Part shown: positions 56,747 to 64,000 of the stretch, piece after piece
Position numbering within the stretch: position 1 is the stretch's first letter
Layout: each line of letters opens with the position of its first letter
Assembly (NCBI RefSeq): GCF_036199905.1
Contig: NZ_CP108109.1
Coordinates: forward strand, 7,134,501-7,198,500
Length of the DNA: 64,000 nucleotides
Direction of reading: 5' to 3'
Origin: Streptomyces sp. NBC_00223
GTDB taxonomy: Bacteria > Actinomycetota > Actinomycetes > Streptomycetales > Streptomycetaceae
Translations under genes and position numbers: made by a program
Notes under the pieces: model-generated
Told to the model about the DNA's origin: nothing
Database searches by the model: none
What the model saw: only the letters and a program-made list of their open reading frames with translations

Positions 56747-57949
56747 ATGGGCAAGCCGCAGGTCGTACTGGGCGTGAGCGGCGGGATCGCCGCCTACAAG
56801 GCGTGCGAGCTGCTGCGCCGCCTCACCGAGTCGGGCCACGACGTCCGGGTGGTGCCCACCGACTCCGCGCTGCACTTCGTCGGCGAGGCCACCTGGGCGG
56901 CGCTGTCCGGCCACCCCGTCTCGACCCGGGTGTGGGACGACGTCCACCAGGTGCCGCACGTCAGGATCGGACAGCACGCCGACCTCGTGGTGGTCGCGCC
57001 CGCCACCGCCGACCTGCTCGCCCAGGCCGCCCACGGCCTCGCGGGCGACCTGCTCACCAACACCCTGCTCACCGCCCGCTGCCCGGTGGTCTTCGCGCCC
57101 GCGATGCACACCGAGATGTGGGAGCACCCCGCCACCCGGGCCAATGTCGCCACCCTGCGGGCCCGCGGCGCGATCGTGATCGAACCCGCCGTCGGCCGGC
57201 TGACCGGCGCCGACACCGGCAAGGGCCGGCTGCCCGACCCGGGCGAGATCTACGAGGTCTGCCGCCGGGTGCTGGCCCGCGGGACGGCCGCCCCCGACCT
57301 GGCCGGCCGCCATGTCGTGGTCAGCGCGGGCGGCACCCGCGAACCGCTCGACCCCGTGCGCTACCTCGGCAACCGCTCCTCGGGCAAGCAGGGATACGCG
57401 CTGGCCCGTACGGCCGTGGCCCGCGGCGCCCGGGTCACGCTGGTCGCCGCCAACCCCGGCCTGGACGCGCCGGTGGGCGCCGACGTGGTCACCGTCGGCA
57501 CCGCCGAGCAGCTGCGCGAGGCCGTGCTCAAGGCGGCCGCCGACGCCGACGTGGTGGTGATGGCCGCGGCCGTCGCCGACTTCCGGCCGGCCGTGTACGC
57601 GCCCGGCAAGATCAAGAAGAAGGACGGCGAGGAGCCCGCGCCCGTCGCCCTGGTCCGCAACCCCGACATCCTCGCCGAGCTGTCCGCACACCGCGCGCGG
57701 CCGGGACAGCTGGTCGTCGGCTTCGGCGCAGAGACCGACGACGTCCTGGCCAACGGCCGCGCCAAACTCGCCCGCAAGGGCTGCGACCTGCTGGTCGTCA
57801 ACGAGGTGGGGGAGAGCAAGGCCTTCGGCACCGAGGAGAACGAAGCGGTGATCCTGGGCGCCGACGGCAGCGAGACGGCCGTGCCGTACGGCCCCAAGGA
57901 AGCGCTCGCCGACCGGGTGTGGGACCTGGTGGCCGACCGGCTCGGCTGA
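56747..57949 (+). CDS. coaBC: Bifunctional phosphopantothenoylcysteine decarboxylase / phosphopantothenate-cysteine ligase
   Basis: This 400-residue CoA enzyme has an N-terminal FMN decarboxylase half (GVSGGIAAYKACEL; VVVAPATADLLAQAAHGLAG; PAMHTEMWEHPA). The C-terminal CoaB ligase half begins near residue 190 with VVVSAGGTREPLDPVRYLGN and later has KIKKKDG. ATG 56747 has GGGAGAG upstream. metK lies 238 bp downstream; that spacer shows no clear riboswitch. Confidence 0.95.
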   Translation: MGKPQVVLGVSGGIAAYKACELLRRLTESGHDVRVVPTDSALHFVGEATWAALSGHPVSTRVWDDVHQVPHVRIGQHADLVVVAPATADLLAQAAHGLAGDLLTNTLLTARCPVVFAPAMHTEMWEHPATRANVATLRARGAIVIEPAVGRLTGADTGKGRLPDPGEIYEVCRRVLARGTAAPDLAGRHVVVSAGGTREPLDPVRYLGNRSSGKQGYALARTAVARGARVTLVAANPGLDAPVGADVVTVGTAEQLREAVLKAAADADVVVMAAAVADFRPAVYAPGKIKKKDGEEPAPVALVRNPDILAELSAHRARPGQLVVGFGAETDDVLANGRAKLARKGCDLLVVNEVGESKAFGTEENEAVILGADGSETAVPYGPKEALADRVWDLVADRLG

Positions 57950-58187
57950 GCCGCCGACACGCCGGGGACCGGTGGAATCCGACCGGCCGAACGCCCCCGC
58001 CGGAGCCCGCCGACCGAATTGACCGTTCCGCGGGTGGACACGGTGACCCAGGTCATGGCATATCCAAGGGACGAGATACGCGCCCGAACGGACGGCGCGG
58101 AGGATAAACTAACCCCGGAGTCCCGGGCGCAGCCCTGCGGACTCCGCCAAGATCGAGCCAGCAGCCGCTGCAACCCCAGGGAGCGAT

Positions 58188-59405
58188 GTGTCCCGCCGCC
58201 TGTTCACCTCGGAGTCCGTGACCGAGGGACACCCAGACAAGATCGCTGACCAGATCAGCGACACGATCCTCGACGCGCTTCTCGCCGCCGACCCGACCTC
58301 CCGGGTGGCCGTCGAGACGCTGATCACCACCGGCCAGGTGCATATCGCCGGTGAGGTGACGACGACCGCCTACGCGGACATCGCCACCTTGGTGCGCGCC
58401 AAGATCCTGGAGATCGGTTACGACTCCTCGAAGAAGGGCTTCGACGGCGCGTCGTGCGGTGTGTCGGTGTCGATCGGGGCACAGTCCCCGGACATCGCCC
58501 AGGGCGTCGACACCGCGTACGAGAAGCGGGTCGCGGGCTCCACCGACGAGGACGACGAGCTCAACAAGCAGGGCGCCGGTGACCAGGGCCTGATGTTCGG
58601 CTACGCCTCGGACGAGACGCCCGAGCTGATGCCGCTGCCCATCACGCTCGCCCACCGGCTCTCCCGCCGGCTGACCGAGGTCCGCAAGAACGGCCAGATC
58701 CCGTATCTGCGCCCGGACGGCAAGACCCAGGTCACCATCGAGTACGACGGCGACAAGGCGGTCCGCCTCGACACGGTCGTGGTCTCCAGCCAGCACGCGT
58801 CGGACATCGACCTGGACTCGCTGCTCGCGCCGGACGTGCGCGAGTTCGTCGTCGAGGTCGAGCTGAAGGCGCTGCTCGACGAGGGCATCAAGCTCGACAC
58901 CGAGGGCTACCGGCTGCTGGTCAACCCCACCGGCCGGTTCGAGATCGGCGGCCCGATGGGTGACGCCGGACTGACCGGTCGCAAGATCATCATCGACACC
59001 TACGGCGGCATGGCCCGTCACGGCGGCGGTGCCTTCTCCGGCAAGGACCCGTCCAAGGTCGACCGCTCGGCCGCGTACGCGATGCGCTGGGTCGCCAAGA
59101 ACGTGGTGGCCGCAGGGCTCGCCGCGCGCTGCGAGGTCCAGGTCGCCTACGCGATCGGCAAGGCCGAGCCGGTGGGTCTGTTCGTGGAGACCTTCGGCAC
59201 CGAGAACGTGGACGTGGAGAAGATCGAGCAGGCCATCGGCACGGTCTTCGACCTGCGCCCGGCCGCGATCATCCGCGACCTCGACCTGCTCCGCCCGATC
59301 TACGCCCAGACCGCCGCGTACGGTCACTTCGGCCGTGAGCTGCCGGACTTCACCTGGGAGCGCACCGACCGGGTGGACGCGCTGCGCGCCGCCGCGGGTC
59401 TGTAA
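58188..59405 (+). CDS. metK: S-adenosylmethionine synthetase
   Basis: This 405-residue enzyme makes SAM from ATP and methionine. The ATP-site TEGHPDKIADQISD, the loop GAGDQGLMFGYA, and GGGAFSGKDPSKVDRSAAY are intact. GTG start follows CAGGGAGCGAT. A perfect hairpin marks its 3' end. It stands between CoA synthesis and priA, the common streptomycete order. Confidence 0.97.
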   Translation: MSRRLFTSESVTEGHPDKIADQISDTILDALLAADPTSRVAVETLITTGQVHIAGEVTTTAYADIATLVRAKILEIGYDSSKKGFDGASCGVSVSIGAQSPDIAQGVDTAYEKRVAGSTDEDDELNKQGAGDQGLMFGYASDETPELMPLPITLAHRLSRRLTEVRKNGQIPYLRPDGKTQVTIEYDGDKAVRLDTVVVSSQHASDIDLDSLLAPDVREFVVEVELKALLDEGIKLDTEGYRLLVNPTGRFEIGGPMGDAGLTGRKIIIDTYGGMARHGGGAFSGKDPSKVDRSAAYAMRWVAKNVVAAGLAARCEVQVAYAIGKAEPVGLFVETFGTENVDVEKIEQAIGTVFDLRPAAIIRDLDLLRPIYAQTAAYGHFGRELPDFTWERTDRVDALRAAAGL

Positions 59406-59423
59406 CAGTCCGCACGCCCTTCC

Positions 59424-59462
59424 GCCGAGGCCCGGCCACCCGCGAGGGGGCCGGGCCTCGGC
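59424..59462 (+). terminator. Hairpin after metK
   Basis: A perfect 14-bp stem (GCCGAGGCCCGGCC with GGCCGGGCCTCGGC) around an 11-nt loop. Confidence 0.8.
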
Positions 59463-59537
59463 GTGTGTGCGGGGAGTGCCCGACCGGCCCGGGCGGAACG
59501 TCCGGCGATGTCCGAGCCGTCTGGTAGGAATCTGAGG

Positions 59538-61679
59538 GTGAGCAGCGAGAACGGGCACGACGGCGAGCGCCCCGCGGGGGAGGCGGCGGGGGGCGAACAG
59601 CTCGCGCTCATCCGCGAGACCGTCCGCAAGGCCAAGGAGCCGCGCGCCAAGCCCCGCACCTGGCGCGGCGCCGCGCTCGCCGAAGGGCTGCCGGTGGCCC
59701 GGGTGCTCGTCGACAAGGGGCTGCTCCACCTCGACCAGTTCTTCGACTACGCCGTGCCCGCCGCCATGGACGAGGACGCCCAGCCTGGCGTACGGGTCCG
59801 GGTGCGGTTCGGCGCCAGGGTGGTCAAGGGCCGCCGCGAGGGCGGCACCCTGCACGACGGCTTCGTCGTCGAGCGCCGTACCGAGAGCGACTACCGCGGC
59901 CCGCTCGCCCCCCTGGCCCAGGTGCTCTCCACCGAGCCCGTACTGACCCCGCCGCTGCTCCATCTGTGCCGGCGGGTCGCCGACCGGTACGCGGGCGCGC
60001 TCGCCGATGTCGTCCAGCTCGCCGTACCGCCCCGGATGGCCCGCGCCGAACGTGATCCCTCGCCCGCTCCGCTGCCCGACCCCGCGCCGCCCGCGCCCGG
60101 CAGCTGGACGCGGTACGCCACCGGGCCCGCGTATCTCCAGGCGCTGGCCCGCGGCGACACCCCCCGCGCGGTGTGGCTCGCGCTGCCCGGGCCGCACTGG
60201 CCGGACGAACTCGCGCGGGCCGTCGCCGCCACGCTCGCCTCCGGGCGCGGCGCCCTGGCCGTGCTGCCCGACGGCCGGACCGTCGCCCGGGTCGACACGG
60301 CGCTGACCGCGCTGCTCGGCGAGGGCCGCCATGTGATGCTCACCGCCGACGCCGGGCCCGAGGAGCGCTACCGCCGCTGGCTGGCCGTCAGCCGGGGCGC
60401 GGTACGGGCGGTGGTCGGCACCCGGGCCGCGATGTTCGCGCCCGTCGCCGACCTCGGCCTGGTCGCGCTGTGGGACGACGGCGACTCCAGCCACGCCGAA
60501 CCGCACGCCCCCCAGCCGCACGCCCGCGACGTACTGCTGTTGCGCGCGCGGGAGGAACGTACCGCCTTCCTGCTCGGCGGGGTCACCGGCACGGTCGAGG
60601 GCGCCCAACTGGTCGAGAGCGGCTGGGCGCTGCCGCTGGCCGCGAGCCGTGACGCGGTGCGGACGGCCGCCCCCCTGATCCGTACGGTCGGCGACGGCGA
60701 CCAGGCGCGCGACGAGGCAGCGCGCGCGGCCCGGCTGCCGTCGCTGGCCTGGCAGGTCACCCGGGACGCGCTGGCCCGTGGCCCGGTCCTGGTCCAGGTC
60801 CCGCGCCGCGGATACGTGCCCAGGCTCGGCTGCGACAACTGCCGCGAACCGGCCAGGTGCGCGGCCTGCGCGGGGCCGCTGGCGCTGCGCGAGGAGCACG
60901 GCACCCCGGCCTGCGGCTGGTGCGGGCGGCCCGCGGCGGACTGGCACTGCCCCGAGTGCGGCGGCTTCCGGCTGCGGGCGCGGATCGTCGGCGCCCGCCG
61001 CACCGCCGAGGAGCTGGGCCGGGCCTTCCCCCGGGTGCCGGTACGGACCTCCGGGCGCGACGCCGTACTCGCCTCGGTGGGCGCGGCGCCGGCCCTGGTG
61101 ATCGCCACGCCCGGCGCGGAGCCGGTGGCCGACAGCGGTTACGCGGCGGCGCTGCTGCTCGACGGCTGGGCGCTGCTCGGCCGGCCGGACCTGCGGGCGG
61201 CGGAGGAGGCACTGCGGCGCTGGGCGCAGGCGGCCGCGCTGGTACGTCCGGCGGCCGAGGGCGGCACGGTCGTCGTGCTGGGGGAGCCGACGCTGCGGCC
61301 GGTCCAGGCGCTGGTGCGGTGGGACCCGGCCGGGCACGCGCTGCGCGAGCTGGCCGAGCGGGCGGAGCTGCGGTTTCCGCCGGTGTCCCGGATGGCGTCG
61401 GTGACCGGGTCGGCCGCGGCGGTGGCCGACTTCGCCGAGACGGTCCGGCTGCCCGAGGGAACGGATCTGCTGGGGCCTGTGCCGGCCCCGCAGCCCGCCG
61501 GGCCGGGCCGGGCCCGGGCGGCGGACCCGCAGGAGCGGCTGCTGCTGCGGGTGGCCCCGGGCGCGGGGGCGGCGCTGGCGGCGGCCCTGAAAGAAGCCCA
61601 GGTGGCCCGCGCCACGCGGGCTGCTCGCGGAGCGCCGGATCCGGTCGTGGTCCGCATGGACCCGACGGACATCGGCTGA
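59538..61679 (+). CDS. priA: Primosomal protein N' (PriA), helicase-motif-less actinobacterial form
   Basis: This 713-residue protein recognises forks for replication restart. The N-terminal 3' DNA-binding domain (VARVLVDKGLLHLDQFFDYAVP, then GVRVRVRFG) and the zinc-binding cysteine cluster (about residues 431-475: CDNC, CAAC, CGWC, CPEC) are present. A Walker A loop is absent where helicases have one (AVLPDGRTVARV occupies that place), the known actinobacterial condition, so no helicase activity is expected. GTG 59538 is used; ATG 59508 in frame is possible. Confidence 0.92.
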   Translation: MSSENGHDGERPAGEAAGGEQLALIRETVRKAKEPRAKPRTWRGAALAEGLPVARVLVDKGLLHLDQFFDYAVPAAMDEDAQPGVRVRVRFGARVVKGRREGGTLHDGFVVERRTESDYRGPLAPLAQVLSTEPVLTPPLLHLCRRVADRYAGALADVVQLAVPPRMARAERDPSPAPLPDPAPPAPGSWTRYATGPAYLQALARGDTPRAVWLALPGPHWPDELARAVAATLASGRGALAVLPDGRTVARVDTALTALLGEGRHVMLTADAGPEERYRRWLAVSRGAVRAVVGTRAAMFAPVADLGLVALWDDGDSSHAEPHAPQPHARDVLLLRAREERTAFLLGGVTGTVEGAQLVESGWALPLAASRDAVRTAAPLIRTVGDGDQARDEAARAARLPSLAWQVTRDALARGPVLVQVPRRGYVPRLGCDNCREPARCAACAGPLALREEHGTPACGWCGRPAADWHCPECGGFRLRARIVGARRTAEELGRAFPRVPVRTSGRDAVLASVGAAPALVIATPGAEPVADSGYAAALLLDGWALLGRPDLRAAEEALRRWAQAAALVRPAAEGGTVVVLGEPTLRPVQALVRWDPAGHALRELAERAELRFPPVSRMASVTGSAAAVADFAETVRLPEGTDLLGPVPAPQPAGPGRARAADPQERLLLRVAPGAGAALAAALKEAQVARATRAARGAPDPVVVRMDPTDIG

Positions 61680-62069
61680 GGGTGGGCTGTTTTTGAGGGG
61701 GTGCCCCCTTGGCTTGGTGGGTGGGGTTGCTCGCCGTTGTGGCTTGTCGCGCAGTTCCTCGCGCCCCTTTCGGGGCGCACCCTGGGCGGGTTGTGCTGAC
61801 GCCGGGGGTGGCGTGACCCCTTGGCTCGGTCGCGCAGTTCTCCCCCCAGGCTTCGCCCGGGGGTGCCCCCAGCGCCGCCTTTGGGGCGCACTCCCGGGAG
61901 GTGCCCCCAAGGCGCTCTGCGGGCGGGGTTCGGGGCGGCGCCCCGAGTTCGGGGAGGGGCGGGGTTGGGGAGAGAGCCCCGCAGGGAGGCCGCTTCGTGC
62001 CGCGAACTCGGGCGCACGGGGAGTGGGCCGGGGGCAGGGGTTCGTGGAGGCCGCCCCCGGCAGGGGGTC
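61680..62069. repeat. Intergenic repeat cluster downstream of priA (elements A and B, nested)
   Basis: The 390-bp spacer holds no gene. Element A occurs at 61745-61782 (GTCGCGCAGTTC then GCGCCCC-TTTC-GGGGCGC). A second copy starting at 61829 is split after GTCGCGCAGTTC by element B (61839-61872: C6, AGGCTTCGCC, G5, TG, C5) and resumes with GCGCCGCCTTTGGGGCGCAC. Further G5/C5 and CCCGAGTTCGGGG hairpins lie up to 62060. Confidence 0.8.
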
Positions 62070-62546
62070 TCAGCCGTTGCGGGGAGCCGGGAAGGCCGGC
62101 GTGGGCGGGTCCTCGCGGAGCGGGGCCGGCATCGCGCGGGCCGCGGGGACGGTCGCCGCGTTGAGGGCCGCCGACTCGTCCGACGAGTCGGCGGCCGACG
62201 TACGGCGCCCCCCGTACCTGCGGTGGACCGCCTGCTTCGTCACCCCCAGCGCGGAGCCCACCGCGTCCCAGGAGAACCCGAGCGAACGGTCGAACTCCAC
62301 CGCCGCCGTGACCAGGGCCTCCACGCTGTCGCGCAGCTCCTGGGCGAGCCGTACGGTCGGGGCGGGCGCCCGGCCGTACACCACGAATCCCGCGGTGGGG
62401 GTGCCGCGGCGCGGCCGGTAGACATTGCCCAACTGGGCGGTGAGGGTCCGCAGAGCGTCCACCTGCCGGCGGACCCTTTCGATGTCCCGCACCAGAAGGT
62501 GCAGGCTTGCGCGTGCCTGGGCATCAGGGGTTGCGTGGTCGGGCAT
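62070..62546 (-). CDS. Small helix-turn-helix protein
   Basis: This 158-residue protein has a helical N-terminal half (RASLHLLVRDIERVRRQVDALRT) and a basic middle (VYRPRRGTPTAGFVVYG). A helix-turn-helix occurs near residues 108-130 (FSWDAVGSALGVTKQAVHRRYG). The Ser/Ala/Pro-rich tail is variable. It looks like a DNA-binding protein of unknown targets. ATG 62546 has GGAGAGG upstream. It is divergent from def, and a cluster of TTGAC repeats lies in the shared spacer. Confidence 0.82.
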   Translation of the reverse strand: MPDHATPDAQARASLHLLVRDIERVRRQVDALRTLTAQLGNVYRPRRGTPTAGFVVYGRAPAPTVRLAQELRDSVEALVTAAVEFDRSLGFSWDAVGSALGVTKQAVHRRYGGRRTSAADSSDESAALNAATVPAARAMPAPLREDPPTPAFPAPRNG

Positions 62547-62588
62547 CAACAAGCCTCTCCAACCGACGGTGACAAGGGACGGGCCGTA

Positions 62589-62633
62589 TGCATTGACGTG
62601 CATTGACCCGAATGCGGTCAAACTCACTTGACC
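62589..62633. promoter_or_regulatory. TTGAC repeat/dyad between the HTH gene and def
   Basis: TGCATTGAC occurs twice with a 10-bp period (62589 and 62599), followed by the perfect dyad GGTCAA-N6-TTGACC (62616-62633). The period of one helical turn suggests a protein-binding site, most simply for the divergent HTH protein. Confidence 0.6.
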
Positions 62634-62808
62634 AACGCGCCACAGCCCCAAGGAGTCACGCACTTCGGGGCGTGCCGCCACCACCGGGGGGCGCGCGGAC
62701 CGGGCGCGCACCACCCGTGCGGGGTCTCGCGCGGTGTCGCCATAGAATTGACGCCCGCCCACCGGTCGCCCCTCCCGGCGCCCGCCCCCACCTCCAGGAG
62801 ACGCCGCC

Positions 62809-63354
62809 GTGCCCGTCAAGCCCATCCGCATCTTCGGCGACCCGGTGCTGCGCATGACGGCGCAGCCGGTCACCACCTTCGACCTCGAACTGCGCAACCT
62901 GGTCAAGGACTTGACCGACACCATGCAGGCCGCCCCCGGGGCCGGCCTCGCCGCGCCCCAACTGGGCATCTCGCTGCGGGTGTTCACCTATTTCGTCGAG
63001 GGCGAGCTGGGCCATCTGATCAACCCCGACCTCACCCTCACCGAGGAGGAGCAGGACGGCCCCGAGGGCTGCCTGTCCCTGCCGGGCCTGACCTACGACT
63101 GCAAGCGCGCGTTCGGCGTCGTCGCCAAGGGCTTCAACATGTACGGCGACCCGGTGACCATCGAGGGCACCCAGCGGCTGGCCCGCTGCATCCAGCACGA
63201 GACCGACCACCTGGACGGCATCATCTTCATCGACCGGCTCGACGCCGAGCAGCGCAAGGCCGCCGTGAAGGCGATCCGCGAGGCCGAGTGGGCGGGGGAG
63301 GGCACGCCGCAGGTCAGGATCTCCCCGCACGGCACCTTCGGCCGGGCCCTGTGA
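62809..63354 (+). CDS. def: Peptide deformylase
   Basis: This 181-residue metalloenzyme removes N-terminal formyl groups. Motif 1 GAGLAAPQ is at residues 44-51, motif 2 EGCLSLPG contains the ligand Cys88, and motif 3 HETDH gives His130, Glu131 and His134. GTG start has CAGGAGACG upstream. fmt lies 214 bp downstream after a tandem repeat, so the def-fmt pair is kept. Confidence 0.96.
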   Translation: MPVKPIRIFGDPVLRMTAQPVTTFDLELRNLVKDLTDTMQAAPGAGLAAPQLGISLRVFTYFVEGELGHLINPDLTLTEEEQDGPEGCLSLPGLTYDCKRAFGVVAKGFNMYGDPVTIEGTQRLARCIQHETDHLDGIIFIDRLDAEQRKAAVKAIREAEWAGEGTPQVRISPHGTFGRAL

Positions 63355-63420
63355 GGGCGGCCGCCCCAGCGCTCTCCACCACCCCGGCCGACGCCGTACC
63401 GCGACCGCACCGCCGTCCGA

Positions 63421-63535
63421 CCCCGTAGCGTCACCGCACGCCGGCCCCACCCCCGCACTACAGCCCGACCCCGTAGCGCCACCGCACGCCGGCCCCACCC
63501 CCGCACTACAGCCCCACCCCGTAGCGCCACCGCAC
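63421..63535 (+). repeat. 48-bp tandem repeat between def and fmt
   Basis: Units begin CCCCGTAGCG at 63421, 63469 and 63517 (the third is partial) and are nearly identical. They contain ACGCCGGCCCCACCCCCGC and ACTACAGCCC. A PyrR- or terminator-like fold is not evident. Confidence 0.92.
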
Positions 63536-63568
63536 AACCGCCGCCCACCGAGAGGCACGCACCGCACG

Positions 63569-64000
63569 ATGAGGCTCGTCTTCGCCGGCACCCCCGAGGT
63601 CGCCGTACCCGCCCTTGACGCCCTGCTCGCCTCCGACCGGCACGAGGTGGTCGCCGTCGTCACCCGGCCCGACGCCACCGCGGGCCGCGGCCGCAAGCTG
63701 CTGGCCAGCCCGGTCGCGCAGCGCGCGGAGGAGGCCGGGATCGAGGTGCTCAAGCCGGCCAGGCCGCGCGACGAGGACTTCCTCGCCCGGCTGCGGGAGA
63801 TCGCCCCGGACTGCTGCCCGGTCGTCGCGTACGGGGCCCTGCTGCCCAAGTCCGCGCTGGACGTCCCCGCGCACGGCTGGGTCAATCTGCACTTCTCGCT
63901 GCTGCCCGCGTGGCGCGGCGCCGCGCCCGTGCAGCACGCGGTGATGGCCGGGGACGAGGTGACCGGCGCGTCCACGTTCCTCATCGAGCAGGGGCTCGAC
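63569..64000 (+). CDS. fmt: Methionyl-tRNA formyltransferase, N-terminal part
   Basis: The first 144 residues are present; the gene runs off the window. The N-terminus RLVFAGTPEVAVPALDAL and the folate/catalytic region VNLHFSLLPAWRGAAPVQHAV are characteristic, the latter containing the Asn and His used in formyl transfer. It formylates initiator Met-tRNA, the partner of def upstream. ATG 63569 follows GAGAGGCACG. Confidence 0.95.
   Translation, partial: MRLVFAGTPEVAVPALDALLASDRHEVVAVVTRPDATAGRGRKLLASPVAQRAEEAGIEVLKPARPRDEDFLARLREIAPDCCPVVAYGALLPKSALDVPAHGWVNLHFSLLPAWRGAAPVQHAVMAGDEVTGASTFLIEQGLD

Noticed and set aside
57950..58187. SAM riboswitch upstream of metK
   Set aside because: No recognisable SAM aptamer core was found by eye. 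Covariance-model search would be decisive, so none is claimed.

Overview
The window is a high-GC actinobacterial chromosome segment with the gene content and order of a Streptomyces-type housekeeping region. The evidence is bldD with a c-di-GMP-binding signature, the actinobacterial integration host factor, a type II dehydroquinase, an actinobacterial-type PriA, frequent GTG starts, and start/stop overlaps (GTGA, ATGA). Streptomyces is the most likely genus; Kitasatospora or Streptacidiphilus cannot be excluded from sequence alone. I see no tRNA or rRNA gene, no CRISPR array, no transposase and no prophage.

Layout. (1) 1-2.3 kb: phosphatidylinositol phosphate synthase tail, PIM acyltransferase and PimA-like mannosyltransferase. 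(2) 2.5-5.5 kb: LemA-like protein, pdxS-pdxT, yebC. (3) 5.6-11.6 kb: ruvCAB, then yajC-secD-secF, ending in a strong hairpin. (4) 11.9-20.6 kb: apt, relA/rel, DUF349 protein, membrane cyclophilin, MBL hydrolase, hisS, VKOR. (5) 20.7-27 kb: rarA, an iron-box-controlled DUF2470 gene next to rpsD, a large STAND-type ATPase, and small membrane proteins. (6) 27-36.4 kb: alaS-ruvX-mltG-aroE and aroC-aroK-aroB-aroQ. (7) 36.7-43 kb: P-loop protein, a degenerate M24 peptidase homologue, efp, nusB and a PLP-dependent decarboxylase-like enzyme. (8) 43.3-54.9 kb: bldD divergent from the pyrimidine cluster pyrR-pyrB-pyrC-PH protein-carA-carB / pyrD-pyrF. (9) 55-64 kb: mihF, gmk, rpoZ, coaBC, metK, priA, an HTH protein, def and the start of fmt.

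The genes themselves are mostly recognisable core functions: shikimate pathway, de novo UMP synthesis, Holliday junction resolution, protein export and translation. The unusual content lies between them. Three intergenic loci (37.4-38.7, 42.8-43.2 and 52.2-52.9 kb) hold expanded arrays of one GC-rich double-dyad repeat family. In one locus two 112-bp units are identical, and one array separates carB from pyrD. A second short palindromic element (a G5/C5/G5 pattern) lies in frame inside aroB, in the 5' codons of gmk, and nested inside another repeat downstream of priA.

Regulatory sites readable from sequence include a near-consensus iron box, two BldD boxes over the bldD promoter, a PyrR-type RNA loop next to the pyrR Shine-Dalgarno, and a TTGAC-rich dyad upstream of the HTH gene.
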